Shown piece by piece: positions 48,630 to 59,056 of a DNA stretch of 64,000 bases. The DNA comes from Pelomonas sp. Root405. GTDB taxonomy: Bacteria; Pseudomonadota; Gammaproteobacteria; Burkholderiales; Burkholderiaceae_C. How positions within the stretch are numbered: position 1 is the stretch's first letter; each line of letters begins with the position of its first letter. The translations under genes were made by a program, and so were the position numbers. Under the pieces are notes generated by a model, which worked only from the letters and a program-made list of their open reading frames with translations, did not search any database and was not told the DNA's origin. Where the stretch lies: assembly GCF_001425165.1 (NCBI RefSeq), contig NZ_LMDU01000012.1, positions 325,036 to 389,035 of the forward strand, in the 5' to 3' direction.

Positions 48630-50034
48630 ACCTGAACGACTCCCGCATCCTCGTCGTCGGCGCCGGCCTGATGGGCGCCGGCATCGCCCAGGTGGCCGCG
48701 CAAGCCGGTCACGACGTGCTGCTTTTCGATGCCCGCGACGGCGCCGCCACGGCGGCCAAGGCCAAGCTGGCGCAGACGCTGGAAGGCCTGGCGGCCAAAG
48801 GCAAGCTGACGCTGGAAGCCGCACAGGACACGCTGGCGCGCATCCAGCCGGTGGCCGCGCTCGTCCCGGTCGATCTGGTCATCGAGGCCATCGTCGAGAA
48901 CCTGGATATCAAGCGCGCGCTCTTCGCCGAGTTGGAGGCACTGCTGCCGGCCGAGGCGGTCATCGCCACCAACACTTCGTCCATCTCCGTGACGGCGCTG
49001 GCGCGCGGCATGAAGCAGCCTGGTCGCCTCGTCGGCATGCATTTCTTCAACCCCGTGCCGCTGATGAAGCTGGTCGAGGTGGTGTCCGGCCTGGGCACCT
49101 CGCCCGAGATCGCACAGGCGGTCTTCGACCTCGCCGGCCGTTGGGGAAAGACCGCTGTGCACACGCGCTCCACCCCCGGCTTCATCGTCAATCGCATTGC
49201 CCGGCCCTATTACGCCGAGACGCTGATGCTGCTGCAGGACCGTGCGGCGGCGCCGGAGCTGATCGACGCCTGCCTGCGCGCCGCGGGCTTCCGCATGGGG
49301 CCGTGCGAGCTGATGGACCTGATCGGCCACGACACCAATTTCGCGGTGACCAACTCGGTGTTCGCGGCCAACTTCTTCGACCGCCGCTTCACGCCGTCCC
49401 TGGTGCAGCAGGAGCTCGTCGACGCCGGTTTCCTCGGCCGCAAGAGCGGGCGCGGCTTCTACCGCTATCCCGAGGGCGCACCGGCGCTGCCGGCCGCCGA
49501 CACCAGCCCGCCGCGGGCCTCGCGGCTGGTGGTGCATGGCCGCGGCGCGCTGGCCGAGCGCTTTGCGGCCAATGTGCCGGAGGGCGTGCGCGAGCTGGAC
49601 AGCGACTGGGTGGGCCTGGCCGTCGAAGGCCGCCAGCTGCGCCTGACCGACGGACGCTGCGCGCGCGAGTTCGGCCCCGGCGCGGCGGTCTTCGACCTGC
49701 CGCTGGCTCCCGCGGGCGACATCGCCTTTGCCGGCGACGCGGCCACGGCCGCCTGGCTGACGCGGCTGGGCCTGGTGCCGCGCGCCGTCGCCGACCTGCC
49801 GGGCCTGGTCGTCGCGCGCACGATTGCGATGCTGATCAACGAGGCCGCCGACGCCGTGGGCCAGGGCGTCTGCGACGAAGCCGGCGCCGACGCGGCGATG
49901 AAGCTGGGCGTCAACTACCCGGCCGGGCCGTTCGAGTGGCTCGCCTTCTGGGGCGCCGAGCCCGTCATCACGTTGCTGGACCGACTCGACCAACACTACC
50001 GAGGCGAGCGCTACCGCGTGAGCCCTTACCTCAA

Positions 50035-50038
<4 letters not shown>
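48626..50038 (+). CDS. paaH: 3-hydroxyacyl-CoA dehydrogenase (PaaH-type)
   Basis: A 470-residue NAD-dependent dehydrogenase with the N-terminal VVGAGLMGAGIAQVAAQAG fold and HFFNPVPLMKLVEVV. It has two C-terminal dimerisation domains, the second after residue 380 (GLVVARTIAMLINEAADAV). This length and double domain match 3-hydroxyadipyl-CoA dehydrogenase PaaH/PaaC rather than the 280-residue FadB2 form. It overlaps the hydratase and thiolase genes by four bases on each side. Confidence 0.88.
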
Positions 50039-51240
<1,202 letters not shown>

Positions 51241-51250
51241 AGCCCCTCGT

Positions 51251-51361
51251 CCAAGGCGTACCTTGGCCGGTCCCCCGAGGTGACGGCGATGCTTGCGGCA
51301 TTCAGCCACAAGCACATCGGCCAAGGCGGGCCGGCTTGGGAGCGGCCCGGCGCTCGGCCCG
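51251..51361 (+). repeat. Dispersed intergenic repeat, copy B, with an upstream hairpin
   Basis: A CCAAGG-CGTA-CCTTGG hairpin (51251-51266) runs into a sequence closely matching copy A at 21811. Shared blocks are GGTCCCCCGAGG, GACGGCGATGCTTGCGGCAT, CAAGCACATCG and CGGCCCGGCGCTCGGCCCG. It sits between the 3' ends of the thiolase and flavoprotein genes, as copy A sits between two convergent genes. Confidence 0.75.
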
Positions 51362-51379
51362 CATAGATGTCGGACCGCC

Positions 51380-52609
51380 TTACTCGAAAAACAGCCTGGA
51401 GAGGCCCTTGAAGCTGACCAGGTTGCCGGGGTTGCTGGTCTCGTTGAGCACGCCGCTCATGCGCCTGAGCAAGCGCGGGCTCTTCTTGGCTCGCCAGATC
51501 AGCAGGTCGGCCAGCCAGGGATGGGCGTTGACGCGGTTGGCCCGCTCGTAAAGGTCGAACTTGGGTTTGAGCGCCGTCAGTGCCGCCTCGTAGGCGGCGC
51601 GCGCCTCGCCGTCGTCGGTGTGAGCCAGGATGGCTTCGGCGGCGAGCATGCCGGTCTCCATCGCCTTGCCAATGCCCTCGCCGGTGAAGGAGTAGGTCGA
51701 GCCTGCGGCCTCGCCAGTGACGAGAAGGCCCGGGCGTGACCACTTCGCCCCCGTCAGCGTGCAGCGTAGCGGCGCGCCCTTGAGCTCGCCGACCAGTTCA
51801 CCGACGCGCATCAGCTCGGCTGCCGGGGGGTACTTGTCGACGAAGGCGTCGAAGATGGCGCGCAGATTAACGTCCTTCTTGACGCCTTTGCCGCCGCCAA
51901 GGTCCTTGTGCGAGTCGGTCACGCCGACGCCGATGTTGAAGTGGCCGTCCGGCGCCGGGAATATCCAGCCGTAGCCCGGTCGCACCGCCTTGTCCCAGAC
52001 GACTTCCAGCGCCTTGATCTTGCCGACCATCTGCGGCGCCTTCACATAGCCCCGCAACGCGACGCCGCTGGGCGTGTGGCGTTCGCACATGCCGGCAGCG
52101 GTGAGCGCCTTGGGAACCGCGCCGGTGGCCAGCACGACCCAGCGTGCGTGCACTTCGACGATGTCGTCGCCCCGCTTGAGCCGCGCACCGACCACGCGGC
52201 CGTTGGCCTCCAACGGCGCCTCGAAACGCGCCTGCTCGAAGCGCGCGCCGGCATCCTGGGCGGCGCGCAGCATCAGCGCATCCAGCTCGCGCCGCGGCAG
52301 CACCGCCAGCGAACCCGGTACATCGATGCGACCGCCGTGCGGGCCGATGCAGCCGACATGGGCGACAGGCTGGGCGCGGCGCATCACGTCGTCCAGCAGC
52401 CCCAGCCGGGCCAGTGCACGGTGCGCGTCCGGAATGAGCCCGTCGCCACAGGTCTTGTCGCGGCCGGGGGGGTGTTGGTCGGTCAGCAGGACGTCGACGC
52501 CCGAACGCGCCAGCATGCGCGCGCAGGCGCTGCCAGCAGGGCCGGCACCGATGATCAAAACGTCGCAGCGGGAAGCCGGTGCTGGGGAAGGGGCGGTCAG
52601 GGTGTTCAA
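51380..52609 (-). CDS. Geranylgeranyl-reductase-family FAD-dependent oxidoreductase
   Basis: A 409-residue flavoprotein. FAD motifs are DVLIIGAGPAGSACARML near residue 16, CGDGLIPDAHRALARLG, WVVLATGAVPKAL, and GLLVTGEAAGSTYSFTGEGIGKAM. It belongs to the geranylgeranyl reductase-like group (COG0644), which acts on isoprenoid or quinone-type double bonds or hydroxylates aromatics. The specific substrate is unknown. It is preceded, on the same strand, by the terminator of the first of three TonB receptors. Confidence 0.85.
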   Translation of the reverse strand: MNTLTAPSPAPASRCDVLIIGAGPAGSACARMLARSGVDVLLTDQHPPGRDKTCGDGLIPDAHRALARLGLLDDVMRRAQPVAHVGCIGPHGGRIDVPGSLAVLPRRELDALMLRAAQDAGARFEQARFEAPLEANGRVVGARLKRGDDIVEVHARWVVLATGAVPKALTAAGMCERHTPSGVALRGYVKAPQMVGKIKALEVVWDKAVRPGYGWIFPAPDGHFNIGVGVTDSHKDLGGGKGVKKDVNLRAIFDAFVDKYPPAAELMRVGELVGELKGAPLRCTLTGAKWSRPGLLVTGEAAGSTYSFTGEGIGKAMETGMLAAEAILAHTDDGEARAAYEAALTALKPKFDLYERANRVNAHPWLADLLIWRAKKSPRLLRRMSGVLNETSNPGNLVSFKGLSRLFFE

Positions 52610-52688
52610 GATGACATGAAGGAGCGCGCGCGATTCTAAGTAGGCCGGCGCACCGAACGGCTCAGCTGCGCCTGCTGACGGACGGACG

Positions 52689-52716
52689 AAAAAAAACGGG
52701 GGGCTTGCGCCCCCCG
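52689..52716 (-). terminator. Intrinsic terminator of the TonB receptor at 52741
   Basis: An 8-bp G/C stem (CGGGGGGC against GCCCCCCG, four-base loop) followed on the minus strand by eight T residues, 25 bases after the receptor stop. Confidence 0.9.
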
Positions 52717-52740
52717 CTTTGCTTGGCTACGCGCCGCTCG

Positions 52741-55479
52741 TCAGAAGTTGACGGTGCCGCGCACGTAGACGGTGCGGCCAGTCGCGTCATAGAAGCGCGA
52801 GTCCCAACCACCACCCTGGAACAGGGCGGATTGGTTCGAGAACGGCGGGTCGCGGTCCGTCAGGTTGCGCACGCCCAGGACCATGGAGACGGCCTTCAGC
52901 GGAGCAAAGCTGACATAGGCATCGGCCGTGGTGTAGGCCTTCACGTTGTTGCCAGGCAGCATGTCCTTGTAGCCCGACTTGTAGTGCACGGCCAGACCGG
53001 CGCCCCAGCCATCCTTGGACCAGCTTCCGCTCAGGTTGTGCTGCCACTTAAAGACCGGACCGCTACCCGAGTAAATGCCGACGTTCTTGTTCCAGGGGCC
53101 GTTCTTGTAGTCCTGGTAGTCGTACTTGCTGACGAAGGTGGACTGGTACTCGAAGCCCAGACGGCCGACCGACGTGTTCAGCTGGTACTGCGCGCCCAGG
53201 TCGATACCACTGGTCTTGATGCCGCCCAGATTCTGGGTGCGCTCGTCGACGTAGCCGCAGGTCGGCGAGGTGGGGCCGTCCTGGCAGGCACGCGTGTTCA
53301 GCGGCAGGATGTTGCCCGGCTGCAGGAACTTGAAGTACTGCTGGAAGACCGGGAAGTTCTTGGCGTCGAACAGCGTTTCTTCCGCGATCGAACCGATCAG
53401 GTTGTCCACCTTGATCGCCCAGAAGTCGATGCTGGTGCTGAGGCCCTTGATGGGTTCGAACACCAAGCCCAGCGTGAAGCTCTTGGACTCCTCGGGTTGC
53501 AGGTCCTTGTTGCCGCCGAAATAGGCCTGGAACTGCGCATCGCAGTTCGCACCGGCGGTGTTGGGATCGACGGGCACGCCGTCCGGGCAGTTCAGCGGAT
53601 TGTTGAAGCCGCTGCCCGTGTTGGTGAAGCCGGTGCTGGCGTTCAGCTCATACAGCGAAGGCGCGCGGAAGCCGGTCGAAGCCGAACCGCGCAGCAGCAG
53701 TTCCTTGCTCGGCTGATAACGGAAGCTGAGCTTGGGGTTGGTGGTGTTGCCGAAGTCGCTGTACTTGTCGTAACGCGCAGAGGCCGTGATTTCCAGCTGT
53801 TTGGTCAGCGGCACGTTCAGCTCGGTGTAGACCGCCGAAACCTTGCGCGTGCCGGCCGAACTGGCATCCGGGTCCACACCCGTGCTGGAGGACACCGCGA
53901 TCGCGAATTCACGATGGTTGAAATCGCGGTAGTCCTCGCTGCGGTACTCGCCACCCAGTGCGATCTGCACGGGGCGCGTGGCGCCGAACCAGTCGCCCAG
54001 TTCACGGCCGGCATTGACGGTGAGGCTGGTGACCTTGCCGATGCTCGTGCTCAGCAGGCCTTTCAGCGCAGCGCCCTGGATCAGCGCCAGGCCCGCGGGC
54101 GTCTGGTCGCCGAACGGGTTGATGATGCCGCGGATCAGGCCTTCGCCGATCACATCGCCGTTGGCGTAGCCACCGGTCAGCTCGCGATCATTCTGCGTGT
54201 GGTTGTAGGCCAGGGCGACCTTGTAGTCCCAGCTGGCGGCCGTACCTTGGGCGGTCAGCATGCCGCGGTACTGTTCGCCGGTGGACTTGTCCGAACGTGG
54301 GCCGTTGATCAGATCGCGCCACCAGACCAGCACGCCACCCTGTTGCAGGTTGACGGGATTGGCGAACTGGGTCGACGGGTTGTTGAACGCCTGGCCATTC
54401 AAGTCGTACGGGTCGAAGGTGGCGCTGTAGCCGGGCTTGGTCAGCGCAGCGGTCGGGAAATAAGTGGTGCCCGGATTGATCCAGTAGCCGCCATAGGGAA
54501 CGGGTGCGATCTTGGTTTCGACCGCGTTCTTGGCGTAGAACACCTCGGCGCCGAGACGAAGGTCGGGGTTCACGTCGAACGTGCCCTTGAGCAGGCCCGA
54601 AACGGTCTCGCTGGCGGGGCTGAGGCTGACGAAGGGTGGGGTGACGATGCGGCAACCCGGCGCGTTGGACGCGGCGTTCGGAATCAGGTTGGGGGCATTG
54701 CAGGTCGGAGCCAGCGGGCTGTAGTAGGCGCCGCCATTGGCCACTTGGTAGTTGGCCGGGAAGGTGCTGTTGGAGAGGCCGCCGACGATGCGCTTGTTGT
54801 ATCCGCGTTGGTCGCCGTTGATGAAGTCGCGGTTCTTGAAGCTGAGCGTGCCGTAGACGTTCCAGCCGTCCTTGCCCAGGTTGCCGATGCCGTAACCGAT
54901 GCTGGCGCTGTTGGTGGTGCCGCCTGCCTTCTGCGGGGCGTCGTAGCCGACGCTGATCGTGCCGCCGGTGAAGTCGTTGCGGGTGATGAAGTTGATCACG
55001 CCGCCGATGGCATCCGTACCGTACAGAGCCGAGGCGCCATCGCGCAGCACTTCAACGCGGTTGATCGCCGAGAACGGGATCATGTTCATGTCGGGTGCTG
55101 CGGAGCCGGTGGCGCTGTTGGCGATCCGCTGGCCGTTGAGCAGCACCAACGTCTTGTCAGCGCCGATGCCGCGCATGTTGGCGTAGGTCACGCCGCCGGT
55201 GCCGGAACCGATGGCCGAGGCCATGTTCTGGGTGGCTTGAACGGACGACAGCAGGCCAAGGATCTGCTCCACCGAAGTCACGCCCTGGGACTTCAGGTCT
55301 TCGATCTTGATGATGGTCACCGGGACAGCCGTTTCAGCGTCGATGCGCTTGATGGCGGAGCCGGTGATCTCGATGCGTTCGAGTTGCTGGGCAGGAGCCT
55401 GTGCCTGCGCGAAGGCAGACTGGGCCATGAGCCCCATGGCAGCGATGGCCGCCGAGGAGAGCAGTGTTCGTTTATGCAT
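52741..55479 (-). CDS. TonB-dependent receptor, first of the tandem trio
   Basis: A 912-residue outer-membrane receptor: signal peptide to about residue 24 (GLMAQSAFA), then LERIEITGSAIKR, a start common to large TonB receptors of Caulobacter- and Xanthomonas-like bacteria. The plug has DKTLVLLNGQRI and [19 protein letters not shown]; the barrel ends in TVYVRGTVNF. Ligand unknown; an oligosaccharide or peptide is usual for this branch, and no siderophore genes are nearby. It resembles the receptor at 59057 more than the one at 55928. Start at ATG 55479; the 24 extra residues up to 55551 are not signal-like. Confidence 0.9.
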   Translation of the reverse strand: MHKRTLLSSAAIAAMGLMAQSAFAQAQAPAQQLERIEITGSAIKRIDAETAVPVTIIKIEDLKSQGVTSVEQILGLLSSVQATQNMASAIGSGTGGVTYANMRGIGADKTLVLLNGQRIANSATGSAAPDMNMIPFSAINRVEVLRDGASALYGTDAIGGVINFITRNDFTGGTISVGYDAPQKAGGTTNSASIGYGIGNLGKDGWNVYGTLSFKNRDFINGDQRGYNKRIVGGLSNSTFPANYQVANGGAYYSPLAPTCNAPNLIPNAASNAPGCRIVTPPFVSLSPASETVSGLLKGTFDVNPDLRLGAEVFYAKNAVETKIAPVPYGGYWINPGTTYFPTAALTKPGYSATFDPYDLNGQAFNNPSTQFANPVNLQQGGVLVWWRDLINGPRSDKSTGEQYRGMLTAQGTAASWDYKVALAYNHTQNDRELTGGYANGDVIGEGLIRGIINPFGDQTPAGLALIQGAALKGLLSTSIGKVTSLTVNAGRELGDWFGATRPVQIALGGEYRSEDYRDFNHREFAIAVSSSTGVDPDASSAGTRKVSAVYTELNVPLTKQLEITASARYDKYSDFGNTTNPKLSFRYQPSKELLLRGSASTGFRAPSLYELNASTGFTNTGSGFNNPLNCPDGVPVDPNTAGANCDAQFQAYFGGNKDLQPEESKSFTLGLVFEPIKGLSTSIDFWAIKVDNLIGSIAEETLFDAKNFPVFQQYFKFLQPGNILPLNTRACQDGPTSPTCGYVDERTQNLGGIKTSGIDLGAQYQLNTSVGRLGFEYQSTFVSKYDYQDYKNGPWNKNVGIYSGSGPVFKWQHNLSGSWSKDGWGAGLAVHYKSGYKDMLPGNNVKAYTTADAYVSFAPLKAVSMVLGVRNLTDRDPPFSNQSALFQGGGWDSRFYDATGRTVYVRGTVNF

Positions 55480-55927
55480 GAAAACTCCAAATTGACCGAT
55501 AGGTCTTGTTTCACGCCGACGCCCGCGTTGGGCGCCTGCATGCCTTCCCAAAAAGGGAGCTGGGTGGGATTGTCAGAAGGGGGCGTCGAAGCGGGCAGTC
55601 AGGGAAAGTCTGGGGAATCTCGCCAGCCCGCTGCGATCGCTCCGCAAAACAGACGGCCCCGTGCATCCCTGGTTTGCTAAGTAGCTGTTGCAGCTGTGAT
55701 TTTTGGCACCCCCTAACTTCAACAGCGCCGAAGGAAAGGCGAGTGAAGCTTTGCGAAGGCGTCCAATGTGTGACAGGAAAGAGACAGGTTCACGAGCGCC
55801 GCACACGGGTGTAGCGCCTCAGCTACCCATGTCGCGGTAGCGGGTTTGCCTGTTGTGACCCGTCAGGAAGCCTTGGCGCCATGAAAAAGGGGCTGCAAGC
55901 AGCCCCTTCACAGTTTGCTGATCGAAA
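55480..55927. other. Intergenic region between the first two tandem TonB receptors
   Basis: About 450 bases carrying the promoter of the 52741 receptor and the terminator of the 55928 receptor. A weak version of the AGTGTGAGGAAAG box of the neighbours may lie at 55765-55781 (TGTGTGACAGGAAAG), but the paired second box is absent. There is a small bulged stem near 55804-55828. No gene was recognised here. Confidence 0.4.
55887..55908 (-). terminator. Intrinsic terminator of the TonB receptor at 55928
   Basis: A perfect 10-bp stem AAGGGGCTGC/GCAGCCCCTT with a two-base loop, followed on the minus strand by TTTTTC, 20 bases after the stop. Confidence 0.88.
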
Positions 55928-58690
55928 TCAGAACTTGTAGGTACCGGTCAGCTGCAGGGTGCGCAGCTTCGGATCCGCGTAACGCGGGTCGTAACCCACT
56001 TGGTGACCAGAAGAGTCACGCAGCGTGAACGGAGGCGCCTTGTTGAAGATGTTCTTCAAACCAGCGCGCAGGTCCAAGGACTTGTTCCACTGGTAGGTGC
56101 CTTGCCAGTCGAACGTGAAGTACTCGGGCACATTGACCGAGACGGGCACGTTGACATTGGTGACCACGTCGCGCACGTTGACGGTGATGTCCTTGTAGTG
56201 GGAGCGATAGTTCATCGTCAGCGTGTTGCTGAAGGCACCGGTTTCCAGCTTGGCAGTCGCGCGGAAGATGTTGCGGAAGGTCACCGCAGCGTTTTCGCCG
56301 TAGCGGCCCATGCTGTCGGTGAAGTCGCTATCCGTGCCAGGGCGCGTGTAAGACGACCGGATCATGTAGGTGCCCGTCAGGCCGGTCGTCAGTCGGCCGA
56401 TGCCCACATTGAAACGAGCCGTCAGGTCCCAGTCCACGCCACGGTTGATCGTGCGGCCGATGTTGGTCGACGACGACTTGAAGGCGTAGAAGTCCTGCGT
56501 CTCGGCCGGCGTGCGGTACACGGCGAACAGATTCGCGTACTTCACCGGATTTGCGAAAGCCTGGTTGGCAGACACGGCGCTGACCGCGTCGCGAATGTTG
56601 ACCTGCCAGTAGTCAAGCGTCATGGTCATGTTGCTGGTGGGCTCAAAAGCCACGCCCAGGCTCGCCTGCTTGGATTTTTCCGGCTTTAGCGCCTCGTTGC
56701 CGCCCGACAGCACGCTGTATTGAGCGCGGCCCGGCTTGCAAAGGTCGGCATCGAAGCCGGGCAGCGCGGTGGGGCAGTCGTAGCTGGCCGCAGTCACGCC
56801 GGCCGGCACCACGGGCTGCGCGATGTCCAGCATCGACGGTGCCTTGAAACCGGTGCCGATCGAGCCGCGCAGGAGCAGCGCCTTGGTCGCCTGGTAGCGG
56901 CCAGACAGCTTGTAGGTCGTGGCGCTTTCTTCCGTACCGAAGTCGCGCTTGTTGATCAGATCCTTGATCGGCTTGATCGTGTCGTAGCGCAGGGCGGCGG
57001 TCACCTCAAGATCCTTGAGGACAGGGAACAGCACCTCGCCGAATACGCCGGCGTTGTCGCGTTCCATGTTGTACGGCGCAACGGCAGCGTAGTTGTAGAT
57101 CTGGCCGGCCAGTGCGGCGGCCGACGGCGTCTGCTTGTAGTTGTAGGTACGGAAGTCGGCACCAAAACCGCCGGACACCGTGCGGGAGCCGAACTTGAAC
57201 AGGTCGCCAGACATGCGGACGTCCGCGCCCTTCATCGTCGTGGACGAGGTCCGGACCGTGCCGTTGAAGATCGCATTGGCGATCAGCTGTTGCGCCGCAG
57301 CACTTTGTTCGCCGGCCTTCTTGAAGGGGTCGAAAGCGTTGGTCGCGATCATCGAGCGGAACTCGGCGTCCTTCATGTAGCCGCCGACGTACTTCTCGTC
57401 GATGGCGTTCTGCGACCAAGTCACCGCACCGTTGACGTTCCAGCTGGCGCCGATATCGATGTCACCGCCGATCACGATGTGCTTCGAATCGGTGATGGTT
57501 TGCGAATCCCGCGTGCCGAAGTCGGAGGCGCGATAGTTGGCCGTCACGTCACGCACGCGCGAGGCTTGCTGCGGCGTCAGGTAGGGCAGGACGTAGGTGC
57601 TGTACAGCGGCGACGCGACCGAAATCGCCACCGGCACGGGGTTCGGCGCAATGCGCGCGATGAGGTCATAGCGCGAGTACGCCACGTCTGCGAACAGCTT
57701 GGCGGACTCTGCCACCTTCAGCTCGCCGGACAGGTAAACCGAGTCGCGGGTGGATTCGGGATAGATGTCGATGGTGCTGACGAAGTCGAACGCGCACAGC
57801 TCGTTGACTGCGGTTGCAGTAGCGGTGTTGTTCAGGCTGTAGACGTTGTTGGGGCCGCACTGGCCGTTTGCCTTGCGATAGGGGTTGAAGCCGTAGGTCG
57901 GCAGCGCCGTTGTGCCGGCCGGCGTGGTGAAGCGGACCGTCGCGTTCGCCGGGATGGCAGACGTGCTGGTGCGGTCATAGATGTAGTTGCGGCCAGCGAA
58001 GCTGAACGGAACATAGGCGCTCTTGGCAAACTCCCGGTCGCCCGACTTCATCTGTTTTTGCTCGTCACGACGATAGGTGGCCACGACGCTGAAACGGTCA
58101 CGCTCGATGTCGCCAAAACCATAGGTGACGCTGGCATTGGCCGATTCGCCGCCGCCTTCGAGCGGCACATCTGCCTGAAGCGTGATCTCACCACCCTGCT
58201 TGTTGCGCTTGAGCACAAAGTTCACGACGCCTGCAATAGCGTCCGAGCCGTACAGCGCAGAAGCGCCGTCGGTCAGGATTTCGACGCGCTCGATCGCGCT
58301 CATCGGGATGGCGTTCAGGTTGATCGTCGAGCCAGAACCGGTCGGTGCGATGCGGCGGCCGTTCAACAGCACCAGCGTGTAAGCCGCACCGATGTCGTGA
58401 ATTGAGGCGGTCACGATGCCGCCGGAGTTGGAACCGATGGCAATGTCGGCGATCTGGAAGCCCTGCATGGACGGCAGGCGCTGGATCACATCAGCCACGT
58501 TGGTGGCGCCCGTGGCCCGAATCTGCTCGGCAGAAATGGTTTGCACCGGCAAAGCGCCTTCGCTTGCAACGCGCTTGATGCTGGAACCGGTGATCTCGAC
58601 GCGCTCCAGAGCTTGCTGGGCAGTCGCTGACAGCGCGGTTGCGCTTAGAGCAGCCAAGACTGCCACGTTGATCACATTGTGTTTGAACAT
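55928..58690 (-). CDS. TonB-dependent receptor, second of the tandem trio
   Basis: A 920-residue outer-membrane receptor with a signal peptide ending at ALSATA near residue 24 and the LERVEITGSSIKR start. The plug contains YTLVLLNGRRIAP and VEILTDGASALYGSDAIAG, and the barrel ends in LRTLQLTGTYKF. Its plug (NVADVIQRLPSMQG) differs from those of its neighbours, so its ligand probably differs. The ATG at 58690 lies 94 bases downstream of a conserved bipartite element shared with the next receptor. Confidence 0.9.
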   Translation of the reverse strand: MFKHNVINVAVLAALSATALSATAQQALERVEITGSSIKRVASEGALPVQTISAEQIRATGATNVADVIQRLPSMQGFQIADIAIGSNSGGIVTASIHDIGAAYTLVLLNGRRIAPTGSGSTINLNAIPMSAIERVEILTDGASALYGSDAIAGVVNFVLKRNKQGGEITLQADVPLEGGGESANASVTYGFGDIERDRFSVVATYRRDEQKQMKSGDREFAKSAYVPFSFAGRNYIYDRTSTSAIPANATVRFTTPAGTTALPTYGFNPYRKANGQCGPNNVYSLNNTATATAVNELCAFDFVSTIDIYPESTRDSVYLSGELKVAESAKLFADVAYSRYDLIARIAPNPVPVAISVASPLYSTYVLPYLTPQQASRVRDVTANYRASDFGTRDSQTITDSKHIVIGGDIDIGASWNVNGAVTWSQNAIDEKYVGGYMKDAEFRSMIATNAFDPFKKAGEQSAAAQQLIANAIFNGTVRTSSTTMKGADVRMSGDLFKFGSRTVSGGFGADFRTYNYKQTPSAAALAGQIYNYAAVAPYNMERDNAGVFGEVLFPVLKDLEVTAALRYDTIKPIKDLINKRDFGTEESATTYKLSGRYQATKALLLRGSIGTGFKAPSMLDIAQPVVPAGVTAASYDCPTALPGFDADLCKPGRAQYSVLSGGNEALKPEKSKQASLGVAFEPTSNMTMTLDYWQVNIRDAVSAVSANQAFANPVKYANLFAVYRTPAETQDFYAFKSSSTNIGRTINRGVDWDLTARFNVGIGRLTTGLTGTYMIRSSYTRPGTDSDFTDSMGRYGENAAVTFRNIFRATAKLETGAFSNTLTMNYRSHYKDITVNVRDVVTNVNVPVSVNVPEYFTFDWQGTYQWNKSLDLRAGLKNIFNKAPPFTLRDSSGHQVGYDPRYADPKLRTLQLTGTYKF

Positions 58691-58784
58691 CCGGAAACTC
58701 CTCGCGGAACAAATTGGAAGGCCGCCCGGGAAGGCGGCCCTGTGAAGCCCAAGCCCACGCAAAAACGCGTAGCAGAGAAAGCAG

Positions 58785-58833
58785 AGTGTGAGGAAAGTTT
58801 TCTAGGGATCGTTGGGGGTTCCCCCCAATTGAG
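58785..58833 (-). promoter_or_regulatory. Conserved bipartite upstream element of TonB receptor 2
   Basis: AGTGTGAGGAAAGTTT, then 11 bases, then TTGGGGGTTCCCCCCAATTGAG (given in two parts: TTGGGGGTTC and CCCCCAATTGAG). The second box is a near-perfect dyad. The same two boxes with the same 11-base gap lie upstream of receptor 3. On the coding strand the order is dyad first, then AAACTTTCCTCACACT, about 95 bases before the ATG. Confidence 0.7.
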
Positions 58834-59011
58834 CCGCCGCTGGCTGGAAAACCGCGTTCAACCACTGCTTCGCCGAGGGTTTTTGCTTGCTCAAGCCGCC
58901 TGCTTCGGGGGAGCCGTTGTTGTTGCCATGCGACGAACAGATGGTTCGCGTAAACGCAAACCTGTCGGAAACCATTCAAGAGCCGAGCTTGCGCAGTTAA
59001 TCGCAAGAAAA

Positions 59012-59039
59012 AAGCCGGTCAGTAAAAACTGACCGGCTT
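59012..59039 (-). terminator. Intrinsic terminator of the TonB receptor at 59057
   Basis: A perfect 12-bp stem AAGCCGGTCAGT/ACTGACCGGCTT with an AAAA loop, followed on the minus strand by TTTTCTTG, 18 bases after the stop. Confidence 0.92.
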
Positions 59040-59056
59040 CGGACGCTTACGCCGAT

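Noticed and set aside
52705-55680. A 991-codon open frame on the plus strand across the first tandem TonB receptor
   Set aside because: It is the antisense shadow of the receptor gene, caused by high GC and codon bias. Its residues are the Gly/Ala/Val/Arg/Asp mixture typical of such shadows, and the minus strand carries a full receptor with signal peptide and terminator.
55765-55781. A third copy of the TonB receptor upstream element
   Set aside because: Only the GTGTGA..GGAAAG part is similar, it has two inserted bases, and the dyad box with 11-base spacing is missing; distance to the start is about 290 bases instead of about 95.
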